This document shows positions 41,641 to 52,220 of a stretch of 64,000 nt of DNA, in pieces. Both the position numbers and the translations under genes were made by a program. The DNA is from Lytechinus variegatus (taxonomy: Eukaryota; Echinodermata; Echinoidea; Temnopleuroida; Toxopneustidae). Every line of letters begins with the position of its first letter. Positions within the stretch are counted from its first letter, which is position 1. The stretch is taken from positions 26,066,330 through 26,130,329 of the forward strand of contig NC_054754.1 of NCBI RefSeq assembly GCF_018143015.1. The letters are read 5' to 3'. The notes beneath the pieces are model-generated. The model did not search any database and was not told the DNA's origin. It was given only the letters and a program-made list of their open reading frames with translations.

Positions 41641-44600
41641 TATAGTAGACTATGGTAGAATCGGAATCGGTAATGGCCAGAGTTAGCGCCCTCTTTGCCC
41701 GGTGTTCTTCGGGAATGACTGCTTTTGATGGGGTCTTCAGGGAACTTTGAAGGTTGCAATGCTCGGTGTCTATGGCAGCAAGAAAATTTCTCAAACTACA
41801 ACAATGGGAGGTCAAAGATAGAGAAAAAAAAAAGAAAAGAAGAAAACTTGAAAAAAAGGAATTGACTTTTGGACATCTATCAGGAATTTGAAGGAATCAA
41901 CATGAACAAATACATACCATTAACTATATGAAGTATGATAGTACTGTAATAAGGACCAAACCTGAACAGGTTTACAAATAATCAAAACATAACAGTAGAT
42001 GAAAATAGATAATACCAAAACACATTATTAAACATTGAACATAGAAATATAAATTCAATCAACAAGACAACCATGATTAAAGAAAATTCAGGGAAAATAT
42101 TGCACAGTAGCGGCCTACTGCTAATATTTCCTGATAAATATTTGGACATGATTTTTTTTTCCACAATTAATTACTTTATCTTAAAAAGATTTTGCCTTCT
42201 GTTCATCATTATCTTTGTCTATTCAGGCTATATCTTGCCTGCATGCCTTCTGACCTTCATGTATGCATCAATAGTCATTTTATTGTTGAACACAACAACT
42301 AGTTTTCCAAAATTTTAAGCATCATTTTTCTGTTACATTGTAATTCCATGCTCTGCATGTATAACATTAAACAAGTGGAATGTCTCTGACCATCTCACCT
42401 GCATCACGCGATTCAACATAGCAGCAGTGCTGACTTTGAAAACTACTATAACTCGCACAAGATGTTCAGTGATACTTGGTTACTCTTATTTCAATGTTTT
42501 ATGAACTAGACCAATACACTTACAGAGATAGGATGGTAATTCAACAAATACCCCCAATGTGGCCAAAGTTCATTGACCTCACATGACCTTTGACCTTGAT
42601 CATGTGACCTGAAACTTGCACAGGATATTCAGTGATACTTGATTACTCTTATGTCCAAGTTTCAAAAGTCAGATCAATAAACTTGCAAAGTTATGATGGT
42701 AATTCAACAGATACCCCCATTATGGCCAAAGTTCATTGACCTTTGACCTTGGTCATGTGACGTAAAATGCGCACAGGATATTCAGTGATACTTGATTACT
42801 CTTATGTCCAAGTTTTATGAACTAGACCAACATACTTTCAAAGTTATGATGGTAATTCAACAAATACCCCCAATTCGGCCAAAGTTCATTGACCCTAAAT
42901 GACCTTTGACCTTGATCATGTGACCTGAAACTTGCACAGGATGTTCAGTGATACTTGATTACTATTATGTCCAAGTTTCATGAATCAGATCCAAAAACTT
43001 TTAAAGTTTTGATTGTAATTCAATAGATACCCCCAAATCGGCCAAAGTTCATTGACCCCAAATGACCTTTGACCTTGGTCATGTGACGTGAAACTCATGC
43101 AGGATGTTTGGTGATACTTGATTAACCTTATGTCCAAGTTTAATGACCTAGGTCCATATATTTCCTAAGTTATGATGACATTTCAAAAACTTAACCTCAG
43201 GTTAAGATTTTGATGTTGATTCCCCCAACATGGTCTAAGTTCATTGACCCTAAATGACCTTTGACCTTGGTCATGTGACATGAAACTCTAATAGGATGTT
43301 CAGTAATACTTGATAAACCTTATGGCCAAGTTTCATGAACTAGGTCCATATACTTTCTAAGTTATGATGTCATTTCAAAAACTTAACCTCAGGTTAAGAT
43401 TTGATGTTGACGCCGCCGCCGCCTTCGCCGTCGGAAAAGCGGCGCCTATAGTCTCACTCTGCTATGCAGGTGAGACAAAAATTCTGTGTTTAAATTGATT
43501 TATAGACTCACTGGCTTTTGAAATACATGTAAAAGTCGAGATTAAATTACCTTGCTGGAGAGAGAGAAGCCTTTGCTTGAAGAGGCAAGACTGTCGTGAA
43601 GTCATCTTTCTTATTGGCTTTACCAGTGATATACGCCATACGCAAAGGCCAGCATGGATGGATCTCCATGTGCCACCAGTTCTTTCCTAAGAAAAAAAAA
43701 ATGAGACGGTAAATTTGGCACTAAAAATGCTAGAAATAGTAAATTTTGAGAATTGTGTATTTCAATACTTATTTTCTCTCTCTCAGTTTGATCAAACAGG
43801 GCCCAATAGCTTGTCATTGTTGATTTGAGATTAAAGAACTCATACCGGGGGTAGCCTATATTACAGCATTTTTGCAATGCACATGAGGCATCTTTTGGAT
43901 GATATACCCTGATTTTACAACCCTCAATATCTATTCCATGGAAATTGATCATGTTAACTGGAATGTATCACATGAATATTTTGAAAATATTGCATTGGAA
44001 AACTACTTTTTTAAGGCTAAAGTTGTGCTAATCATATAATAGTAAATGTAATTTGAAAATCAAAGACATTTGTTTGAAGGTATGAATGTCTTCTGTAAGA
44101 ATAATAATTTTATGTCATGACTCATTTGGGAGATCTATATCATGTTATAAAATAATACAAGAACATGGCAATTTCCTCATAGAAATCCTTGTAGTTTTTT
44201 CTGTATTTTGTATTTTTGTTACAATTAGTACAATTTTCAAAGGCAGTTCTTGATGCCTCTGTGAATTTCTTTCAGAAAAGGGATTTTGGACTATATAAAG
44301 GGCTACATACATCGTATACAAAGCGAAAATAGCAGATTATGCAAAGATGACCGCCTCCCCAAAATACAAGATCAAATTCACTTTGAATTAGGAAATTCAT
44401 GTTCATTTTATATGATTTTCATAAATTACTGAGAACGAGATGGTAAAACACAATTTTGACCATTTGCTTCAATAATTAAAAACCAAAAAAGGAATCACTA
44501 GGCAAGATTTCAGTAAATCAAAAGTATGAGAGAATAACTGTTCTTGTCCATACTTAAAAAGAAATTGTAGTAAATGAAAAAATAAAAACAAGACATCACA

Positions 44601-47413
44601 GTTGGAAGTTTCATCATCATTCCACAATGTGCATATGGCAGAGTGCACACATCATATCTGAGCGATTTAATTTGATTAAGTATGTCTATAGATACTTGAA
44701 TGTTTGTGAATAATATTTGATCAATTTCGGCAATTTTAGATACATGTACATATACTTACATACCCTTTTAAAGCTTAGATGTGTTTTTTTTAAACTACAT
44801 GTATTATTAATATTGTGGATTTCGAGGAAGAGAGTCACAAATTTATTGAATTTGGTCAATTCATTCTTTTATTTCCACATTTCGTAGAAAAAAAATACAG
44901 AAAGGTTACCTTCACAAAGATCCAGATAGACCAGAAGCGCTGAAATTATCTGTGAGGAATCATCAAAACCCCAAGACAGCATCTCATGGTACTGCAGAAG
45001 GAAAATTGGACAGATACAATATAAATAATAAAACTGCATTTAAAGGAAAGGCACAATTTTCTCTTGATTGACTTGAATACCAAAATAAGATTTTTTTTAA
45101 GGGTGTACAAACAATTTGTATAGACTCTACTCCATTTTGATTGAAGGAGTTTATATAATCTCCTGAAGCAGAATTGTATATTAGGATCTTACGTAATTTT
45201 CAATGTACTGATGTCATAGTTAGGCCTTCTCTGTGATCAGTTAAGATAACCAAGAGTGCTTGATAGATCAAGACTCCACCATATTTTGTCTGCTTTAATG
45301 GCTGAAAGCTCCTGAAAAAAATCAGTACCAACTCAGGTCTCAGCAGTTGCTGAAACCAAGTCCAAGAGTAAGAGCACAAAATTCTGACACTTCTGTAGTA
45401 CTTTGTTGTTTTATATGTTGAAAAGGCTTGAACTTGGCAGGTTTTTTTAAAGAAAATTTTGGAAACTGATCAATTAACAGATTTGCTGGTACGATATGAT
45501 CAAGATTTATCAGATCATCTACAGAGTAAAATGCATCATTATTTCTCCTCCAAGAACAAAATTTAAAACAATGTAAAGAAACAATACAAGTGGAACACCT
45601 TTGGCAGTCTTGCCTGCACTATGAAATAGCAGAATGGCTGACTTTCAAAACTAAGTAAAGGAATAATTATTTCCCAAAGAAATTATGTGAGGATAAAAGT
45701 TTATTACCCTAAATGAGCTTTGACTTCTGATTTGGGACTTGTGCAAATGATTACAAAGTGATCCTGTTTACAAGTTGTGTCCCAGTTTCATCCATTTAGA
45801 TTCTACTTTTAAAGTTACTGCATTTCAAAGCTTTTAAACTAGGCCCTACTTTAAAGTTTGATTTCAACCCTCCATTGACCACCACTAGTACCAATGAGGT
45901 TAAAACATTTTAACAATATTGGGAAAGAGTTCCATTCATGAAAGCCACCCTAATAGATCTATATATATATTTTTTCACTTTGGGTAACTGTCGCAAAAGG
46001 AACTCTTTACCACTCCTAGTACCAATGAGGTCCAAACATTACATGTATGCTCTTTACCAGTGCTGACCTGATAGGCGACAATAGCACTTACGGGGTGGCG
46101 CATTTGTAGAAAGTTGTGATACACAATGGCACATAATAATGTTGTGAATGAACTATCTTGTAATTCTTTTTTTTCTCTCTATTTCATTATGACCTTTTTG
46201 AGTGAAATTAGACCTAACCGCTAACGTAGCCTGGAAAAAGGTAAAACACTTGCATCGGCCGATAAATATCATGAAATATAATTCATGATATTTATCGGCC
46301 GATGCAAGTATTTCACGATTCATGATATTTATTGGCCAATGCAAGTACCGGGTATTTCTTTTTATTTAAGTTGGCAGTGGTCATGTTATTGTCCCCCTCT
46401 ATACGCGTCTTGTAGCTAGGCTACATTAACAAAGACGGCATGATGGCGACAATAACATCTGTGGCTAAGTCACTAATTTACTGCTCATCTTTTTACATGA
46501 TTTTATAAATTTTATAGGATGGGGGGTCGGGTTTCCGGACAGTTTATCTTTTTGAAGCCTTCTTTTTTGTATTTGGATTAAACTAAAAATATGAATTCAA
46601 TACTTGTAATCATCTCCTATTTTGTTTTTTATAATATTTCCTAACATTTTGTTCTAAAAATTGATGCAACTTCGCTTATAATTTTTTCCAAATGACTTTC
46701 TAAAATTCATCGTCTGGACACACTAAAACTGGGTATACTTATTAAAATACATTACTTGTCTTGGCCTTGGGTACACGTGCAGGAAACACTAACGAGTGAC
46801 GGTTCTAACCATTTTTTTTAGCCATTGTCGCCTACGAGGTCCATAAATGTTAATGTTTGGACCTCATTGGTACTAGGAGTGACTAATCTAACCTCGCAAT
46901 ACACACATGTGAGTGGCTTTTTACTATCCCCAGTTGTTGTGTGTCCGGACAGGTCGTGTGTCCGGACGATCTTTTAATATTTTAGAAAGTCATTTGGATA
47001 AATTTACAAGCAAATTTTCATCAATGTTTAGTACAAAATGTTAGGAAATATTATAGAGAGCAAAACAGAAGATGATTTAAACTAATGAATTTATATTTTG
47101 AGTGTAATCCAAAGACGAAAAAGAAGACTTCAAAAATATAAAGTGTCCGGAGAGACCCGACCCCCAATCCTCCATGTACTTCTACTTCTAGTTTTTTACA
47201 TTGCTTCCAGCGGCTTACACAGAAAGAAAGGTGTGGGGCTGTCGACGTTGTGAATTTTATCACGACCAGATAAAATACACCAACCCCAGTGAATATTTGC
47301 ATGTAAGGATTCATAAAACGTATTGTCTGATTTGTTACCTTAGGATGATCTGAAAACCAAGAAAAGCGGTCAACTGTAACAGCTGTAGTTCCAGAATTTT
47401 GACCAGAATCCAT
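41483..47413 (-). CDS. TSEN15: tRNA-splicing endonuclease subunit Sen15
   Basis: Four exons: 47,413-47,339, 44,991-44,910, 43,686-43,551 and 41,795-41,483 (with stop). Splice sites are canonical and the phases agree (0, 1, 0 plus two bases), giving 201 residues against 171 in human. Exon 1 ends WFSDHPK, and exon 2 gives the YHEMLSWGFDDSSQ helix and ALLVYLDLCEG, as in Sen15 'VAFLVYLDLMES'. Exon 3 gives KNWWHMEIHPCWPL and the T(T)VLPL strand. Exon 4 carries LRNFL and LTLAITDSDSTIVYYKISDG, the hallmark Sen15 C-terminal strand pair. Family role: a structural subunit, with Sen2, Sen34 and Sen54, of the nuclear enzyme that excises tRNA introns. The extra C-terminal tail is Gly-Arg-Lys repeats (GRGKGRGKGRGKG) produced by a local tandem duplication. 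The gene is head-to-head with the RING gene. Confidence 0.95.
42381..43477. repeat. Tandem array of about 160-bp units with DR1 motifs, bounded by TGTCTC ends
   Basis: Six units begin near 42,460, 42,623, 42,776, 42,939, 43,102 and 43,292 with 'ggatgttcagtgatacttga'. Each has 'ggccaaagttcattgacc' and most have TGACCTTTGACCTTGGTCAT. The block is bounded by TGTCTC...ACCTGCAT at the left and, mirrored, ATGCAGGTGAGACA at the right, preceded by a CG-rich hairpin (gccgccttcgccgtcgg). It behaves like a mobile element with a satellite interior. It lies in TSEN15 intron 3. Confidence 0.82.
43690..44900. other. TSEN15 intron 2, nothing recognised
   Basis: AT-rich intron sequence with no clear repeat pair or coding frame. 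Confidence 0.45.
46013..46881. mobile_element. Inverted-repeat element with ACTCCTAGTACCAATGAGGT ends
   Basis: ACTCCTAGTACCAATGAGGTCC at the left is mirrored by GGACCTCATTGGTACTAGGAGT (split: GGACCTCATTGG + TACTAGGAGT) at 46,858-46,880. Inner phrases 'taggcgacaatagc' and 'agccattgtcgcct' also mirror. A partial further copy of the left end lies at about 45,888. The interior contains the palindrome at 46,248-46,309. TSEN15 intron 1. Confidence 0.65.
46248..46309. repeat. Perfect 28-bp palindrome with 6-nt loop
   Basis: The arm at 46,248-46,275 (ACTTGCATCGGCCGATAAAT + ATCATGAA) is exactly mirrored at 46,282-46,309 around ATATAA. A third, slightly diverged right arm (ttcatgatatttattggcc) follows at 46,318-46,346. 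Confidence 0.9.
46518..47172. mobile_element. MITE with GGGGGTCGGG...CCGGACA ends, about 210-bp arms
   Basis: The left end GGATGGGGGGTCGGGTTTCC, then GGACA, is mirrored by a right end whose reverse complement is GGATTGGGGGTCGGGTCTCT, then CCGGACA. The match continues through 'tttttgaagcc/gaagtct', 'cctaacattttgt' and 'aaatgactttctaaaat'. A second internal TGTCCGGAC phrase occurs near 46,925-46,965. It is interleaved with the right end of the preceding element. TSEN15 intron 1. Confidence 0.68.
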
Positions 47414-47802
47414 ATTCGATCTTGGATTTCGGAGTGACCGTGGTACATGTAGGTCTCGAAATATCTCGCACATATCAATAGCTCTCGATTCCCGCGAGAT
47501 TTCACTTGATATGTTAATTAGCCAAACTCTTTGACCAATCAGAGCTTGAATTGATGATGTCATATAATAATATGCACATGTTGATGTAAACACAGACATG
47601 TGTCATTCTAAATTTAGAAATACATGGAGACTTGCACTTGCTCTCCGATGTCGCAATACAAGGAAGACAAATTCCTGAATATATAAAGTTAACCCATTAT
47701 TCACAGCAGCATTCAGTATTCCAACCGGCTGCAAGCCAAACAGGCATAAAGCCTTCTCGAAAAAAGGATTTTTCGTCTACAAGTGAGAAAAAAATATTGA
47801 GA
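47414..47802. promoter_or_regulatory. Probable bidirectional promoter, TSEN15 / RING gene
   Basis: 389 bp separate the TSEN15 start codon (minus) from the first ATG of the RING gene (plus). A CCAAT box in the phrase GACCAATCAGAGC lies near 47,533. No TATA box is positioned for either side. Arrangement and spacing are typical of head-to-head housekeeping pairs; shared control is inferred. Confidence 0.5.
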
Positions 47803-48999
47803 ATGGTTGCTGAAGCAGGAGAAATACAGGTGGAAAGTTTCCCCAAAGCCACCACTGGGAAACCACCTTCGAAATGTGCTGAAAAACTTACTGCCAAAAA
47901 AGTGGCGGTGTTGGCTCGCAAATCCAATAGGAGAAATAAATCTCAGACTAGACCAAATCTCACGACTTCAGACAATGATACTGACATCGACAGTGACAAG
48001 AAAGAGAAGAAAAGGAAGAAATTTTTACCAGCTCCATGGTTGTGTGAAAACATGGGCGTTTTATCGACAGCCCCAATTCGTTCCTTTTTGGATGACGCAA
48101 TTGCCTTTATGGAAGGGAAAGAGCAGCCAAGTGAGCGCTGTTACGACGGGTATGATGAATCAGAATTTAACTTTGACGAGTATGAACGTGTCATGTTCCA
48201 TCCAGCGAGATTAAAAAGGAAAACATGTTTAATGCACCGAGTGCAGAATATTCCCGAGATTAATAACTATGCAACAAAGTGCAAATTGCAAGACAATGTT
48301 ATAGTGCAAGGGAAGAAGATTGTGATTAATAGTGGAGTGATGTCGCGACTTAGAGCACAGGATGAAAAGATCACAATAATCAAAGAACGACGAAATGACA
48401 AGACTTCTCGGAAGCTCTATCACCTTGGTATAACAAGATACAGTGAATGGGAGCCAAAGGAGTCACAGACGGTGGAAAATGCATCGACGGCAAAAACGAA
48501 GCCAAATTACACCCGCACCCGCGCAAAAAGACCACAAAGGGGAATTCAATTTGCTTTTCGGAAACCTCGCTGGACTCCAGAGCAGAAGGAGCAGCGAGTT
48601 TACATCCCACACGAGTTCGAGCTCGTGACCGCTCAAGTGGACCACGATGACCCCGAGGAAGCGAATCTCTTGTGTTTCCTCCTTGACCTCCAGCATCGAG
48701 AGATGACACCCGAGGACTACGACATGCTCCTCCGACTCGACGACAAGATCGCGCCAAAGACCATCGAAGGCGACAAGCTGGCCTCTCTCCGAACTGTGAC
48801 CGTGGTCGATGTCGCGACCGACGGCCCAAGCGAGGGCATTACCTGGGAAGATTCGCAGTGTGCGGTCTGCATGGAACCGTATGAACAGAACCAAACGGTT
48901 AAATTCTTGCTGTGTGAACACTTCTTCCATTCGAACTGTATTGAGATGTGGCTGAATAACAGTGGTAATACCTGCCCATTGGACGGGCTGGAAGTATGA
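47803..48999 (+). CDS. RING-H2 domain protein, putative E3 ubiquitin ligase (intronless)
   Basis: The frame is open from 47,590, but its first ATG is at 47,803, in good context (purine at -3, G at +4), giving 398 residues. If a spliced 5' exon exists the start could be earlier. The N-terminal two thirds are basic and low in recognisable domains (KKEKKRKKFLPAPW, RTRAKRPQRG). About residues 280-335 hold an acidic, helical block with REMTPEDYDMLLRLDDKIAPKT (as REMTPEDYDMLLRLDD + KIAPKT). The C-terminus, residues 353-398, is a RING-H2: C-x2-C, then C-x-H-x2-H-x2-C, then C-P-L-D. The eighth zinc ligand is Asp instead of Cys, as in RBX1. The family usually recruits a ubiquitin-charged E2. The 3' third is markedly GC-richer than the 5' part. 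The exact orthologue is not recognised. Confidence 0.88.
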   Translation: MVAEAGEIQVESFPKATTGKPPSKCAEKLTAKKVAVLARKSNRRNKSQTRPNLTTSDNDTDIDSDKKEKKRKKFLPAPWLCENMGVLSTAPIRSFLDDAIAFMEGKEQPSERCYDGYDESEFNFDEYERVMFHPARLKRKTCLMHRVQNIPEINNYATKCKLQDNVIVQGKKIVINSGVMSRLRAQDEKITIIKERRNDKTSRKLYHLGITRYSEWEPKESQTVENASTAKTKPNYTRTRAKRPQRGIQFAFRKPRWTPEQKEQRVYIPHEFELVTAQVDHDDPEEANLLCFLLDLQHREMTPEDYDMLLRLDDKIAPKTIEGDKLASLRTVTVVDVATDGPSEGITWEDSQCAVCMEPYEQNQTVKFLLCEHFFHSNCIEMWLNNSGNTCPLDGLEV

Positions 49000-49436
49000 C
49001 CACACGGATTTGGACAGAGCATCTCTGTCCTTTTAATAATTTGGTTTGATTATTACAAACTTACAATGTTATTATGTATGGTCAACACGTTGCAACTGAA
49101 GTCTTTCTGGTTTATGATAATAAGCCCAAGGCATCATATGATGGTATGAAAGTTCTTGAAATTATTCTGTGCGATCTCATGTTTATAGCTATACAACAGG
49201 GAGATAAGAAATGTGTTTTTGCGAAAACTTAACTGCTCATTTTTATCAACTCATATTGTCCTATATTATGACATTCGAAGTAAAAGGAGATTAACTGATA
49301 AAAAGCAATGTTGCTTTTGAAATATTTCAAAATTATCAATGGTCATTAATCAAGAATTGAAACCTACCAGATGGGTTACCATGGAGTAGAGACTACTGCG
49401 AGATGATTCACAAATATAAGATTGTTACAATTTCCT
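49000..49436. other. 3' flank of the RING gene
   Basis: AT-rich sequence expected to hold the 3' UTR of the RING gene. There is no AATAAA close to the stop; AATAAA-type sequences appear only further on, near 49,905. Confidence 0.4.
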
Positions 49437-49439
49437 AAG

Positions 49440-49654
49440 CTAGTGTTACACCAAAACCGAATTCTCCCGAATAAATTCGGACCGATTCTCCCCAAATACG
49501 GCCTGATTCGGATGGTTTCGGTGGATTCGAATGTTCCCGATTCCCTCCCGAATTTTCTCGCATTCGCGGAGGGAGAACAGAATGCTCCCGAAACTACCCG
49601 AATACGTGTATTCGGATGAATTCGTAGCTGATTCGGTTCCAATGTAACGCTAGA
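49440..49654. mobile_element. 215-bp MITE with CTAG(T/C)GTTACA ends
   Basis: CTAGTGTTACACCAAAACCG at the left is mirrored by a right end whose reverse complement is CTAGCGTTACATTGGAACCG. The interior is full of ATTCGG/CCGAAT and CTCCCGAA phrases on both strands, so it folds repeatedly. Non-coding. Confidence 0.72.
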
Positions 49655-52212
49655 CATGGTCGTTATTTATTTTTGTATTTTTTATCTATCACTTATTTGT
49701 TTTTATTTTGGCCTTATTGGCGTAGCACACCTGACACAACCAATGGATTCGTTTGTCATTATTGCATAACATAATACTCTACCTAATACATGCCTACACA
49801 AACACTACTAATGATCTTTATATTTCTTAGCCCATTTTTTTATTGTGTAAGGATGGTGGGAAAGTTCATTAAATTTTGCAAAGGATGTATTTTTCTTAAA
49901 GAAAATAAAACTCTTCAAAAAGTCATTATCTGTAATTATATGATAATAGAATTCAAATTTTAAAAAAGAAGTGTGAAGAAAAGGGGGAAATTACCAATGC
50001 CTCCTTATCGAGAAGTATAACTGAACAAAAATCATTATACATTTAATAATATCATTATTTCCCGTATCAAATCATGTATGTAATATCGGTAATTATTATC
50101 GACTTGGGATAAAGGGGTTCTCATTGACAGTTATTGTGAAGACATTTTTTTTTGTATTGACAAAAATGAACGTGTACATACATGCAGTACTACGTGTAAA
50201 TCCAGTGCCAGGGGGCTGTTTTGTAAAGCTGTTCATAAGTTAAGAGCGACTTTAAGAACGACTGGTGACCCTTTCTTAGCGCTTAACCATCACCAATAAA
50301 TATATCATTTACCACAAGAAAGGATCACCAGTTGTTCTTAAAGTTGCTCTTAACTTACGAACAGCCTTATGAAACACCCACCAGGTTTGTAAGTGTTTAG
50401 AAAACATTGAAGGTGGTTTTGTAGATTAAATCTTTGGTATTTAGAAGATCGAACCATATTATAAACCTGCAATAAAGCGTATATCTGAACAACTCGTAGA
50501 CCTATAAGCTCACGGCATACACTGCTAATGTCTTATTGTGCAATAAAACTGAATCTGTGGATGTTTAAACATTGTATTGTCGGTGAAGGAGGAGCCAAAA
50601 TTGGTTAATTTTCCTCATTTTATAATTAACTGTTCCCCGTTTTACCTTTATTACCCAAGATATTTTCCACGAAATGTGAAAAAAAAATGAAATTACTTAT
50701 TTATCCAATATTTGAATAGAGTTCAACTCACAAAAATGTTCCAGAATTCTCTACTGCATGTAATAAAAATAGAACAAAATAGTTTTATGCCTCCCTCTTG
50801 TGACAATGAAGCACTGAAATTTGAATATTCAAAAGCAATGAGATATTACACACACAGTTTGACTGCATATTGTTTTTGTATTAAATAGAAATTATGAAAT
50901 CTATTATTTTACGGTCGTGCGATCATAATACAGCATTCGTTATCATTAAAAGTTGTGAAAGGTGGTACAGATATGTTTGGGTGTGGGGCGGGATGGGGTA
51001 GATGTGGGTGAGGGAGGGGGATTCAAAAAATGAGGGCAGAGGAAGAGAAAGAGTGCCGGAGAAAGAAAGAGATTAGGAGAGAGAGATGAGAGAAGGATGA
51101 GATGTATGTGTATATCAATCTACAAATTTGTAGAACAGCGACAAAAACTCTCTCTCTGAAAGTTTAAATTATTATGAATGATACCTTGATCATGCTGATG
51201 GTATTTGTAGGACTATGCATCGCTGAACAAAGTTCTAGTTTTCTCCTTTAATTTGATATATAATTCTCCACTTTTAGGATTTGCAATATAGTACCACTTT
51301 AAAAGAACTCCTCGATCCACTCCCGTGTAAAACCATACACGAAGACAGGGCCCTGATTTTCAAATAGGGCGTGTTGGTGTTTTTTTTTTCAGGGAATTGT
51401 CTTCAGAAAAAAAATCAAAAGCCCCCGCCCCCTTCCAAAAAAGGGAGTAATTACTCCCTAATTTGTAAGTAATAACCCTTTTTTTTCTTGTCAACCTAAT
51501 TTCCGGGGGTGCTGCCTTTGGTTAATAGCTTACGCAGCATCCCTCATCCCCGCTGCAAAACCATGCATGAAGATAACAATCATTCAAGCTTCATAAGAAT
51601 CAAAACTACAGTATATACCCTTCAATAATAAGAAAAAAAATCAAAGATTCTTACGTCTATAAATGACTGGCCTATATAGTCAAAAATTAAACGTTATAAA
51701 TTTTATTACTGAATGTAGGCAAAACCGAGAGCAAAGTTTTCTTCAGAAATTGTTCTCTCCTTTTAAGATATGTTGTCGTATATCATCAAAAATTCCCCTA
51801 GACAGAATCTATGAATAGGATGTCTTAGAAACTCTTTGAAAAAGAATGAAAATGACAAAGGGGCGTGGCGAAAGAGATTGAAAATACTTACTGCCTATAT
51901 TGCTTTTCGATGTTGCAACCACTTGTCCTTTTCGCACGTCAGTTTTTTTTTGTGCAAATGTTGAGACATGACTTTTTGGAAACACGAAGAGGTATGGGTG
52001 ATTGCGAAAGAGCAATAATGACTCGATCCGCGCGTCGTATTCTTCTCGTTATTTCTTTTGCAAGCAGTCAAACTTTATGTTGTTGCAGCTAATTTCTTTC
52101 AGAATGGGCCTAATGATCGGCTAATGATGTCTTCCATGAATGGTATTTTCTTTACCGACTCGGTATCCAAACTTGTTAATTGCATTTTGATATTGCTACT
52201 AAATTCATTATG
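49655..52212. other. Intergenic stretch; one small MITE
   Basis: AT-rich sequence without a recognised gene. At 50,217-50,382 is a compact foldback MITE. At about 51,340-51,560 there is low-complexity sequence with a GGGGGTGCTGCC phrase, similar to hAT-like ends elsewhere in the window. A GA-rich patch lies near 51,030-51,100. Confidence 0.45.
50217..50382. mobile_element. 166-bp foldback MITE
   Basis: The left arm GTTCATAAGTTAAGAGCGAC, then TTTAAGAACGACTGGTGA, is mirrored by the right arm, whose reverse complement reads GTTCGTAAGTTAAGAGCAAC, then TTTAAGAACAACTGGTGA. The loop is about 40 bp. Its right end TTATGAAACACCCA resembles the 1,952-2,145 MITE end. Confidence 0.8.
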
Positions 52213-52220
52213 ATTAAAGC

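Noticed and set aside
47632-47802. Start of the RING protein at 47,632
   Set aside because: That codon is TTG, not ATG; the first in-frame ATG is 47,803. A spliced upstream start cannot be excluded.
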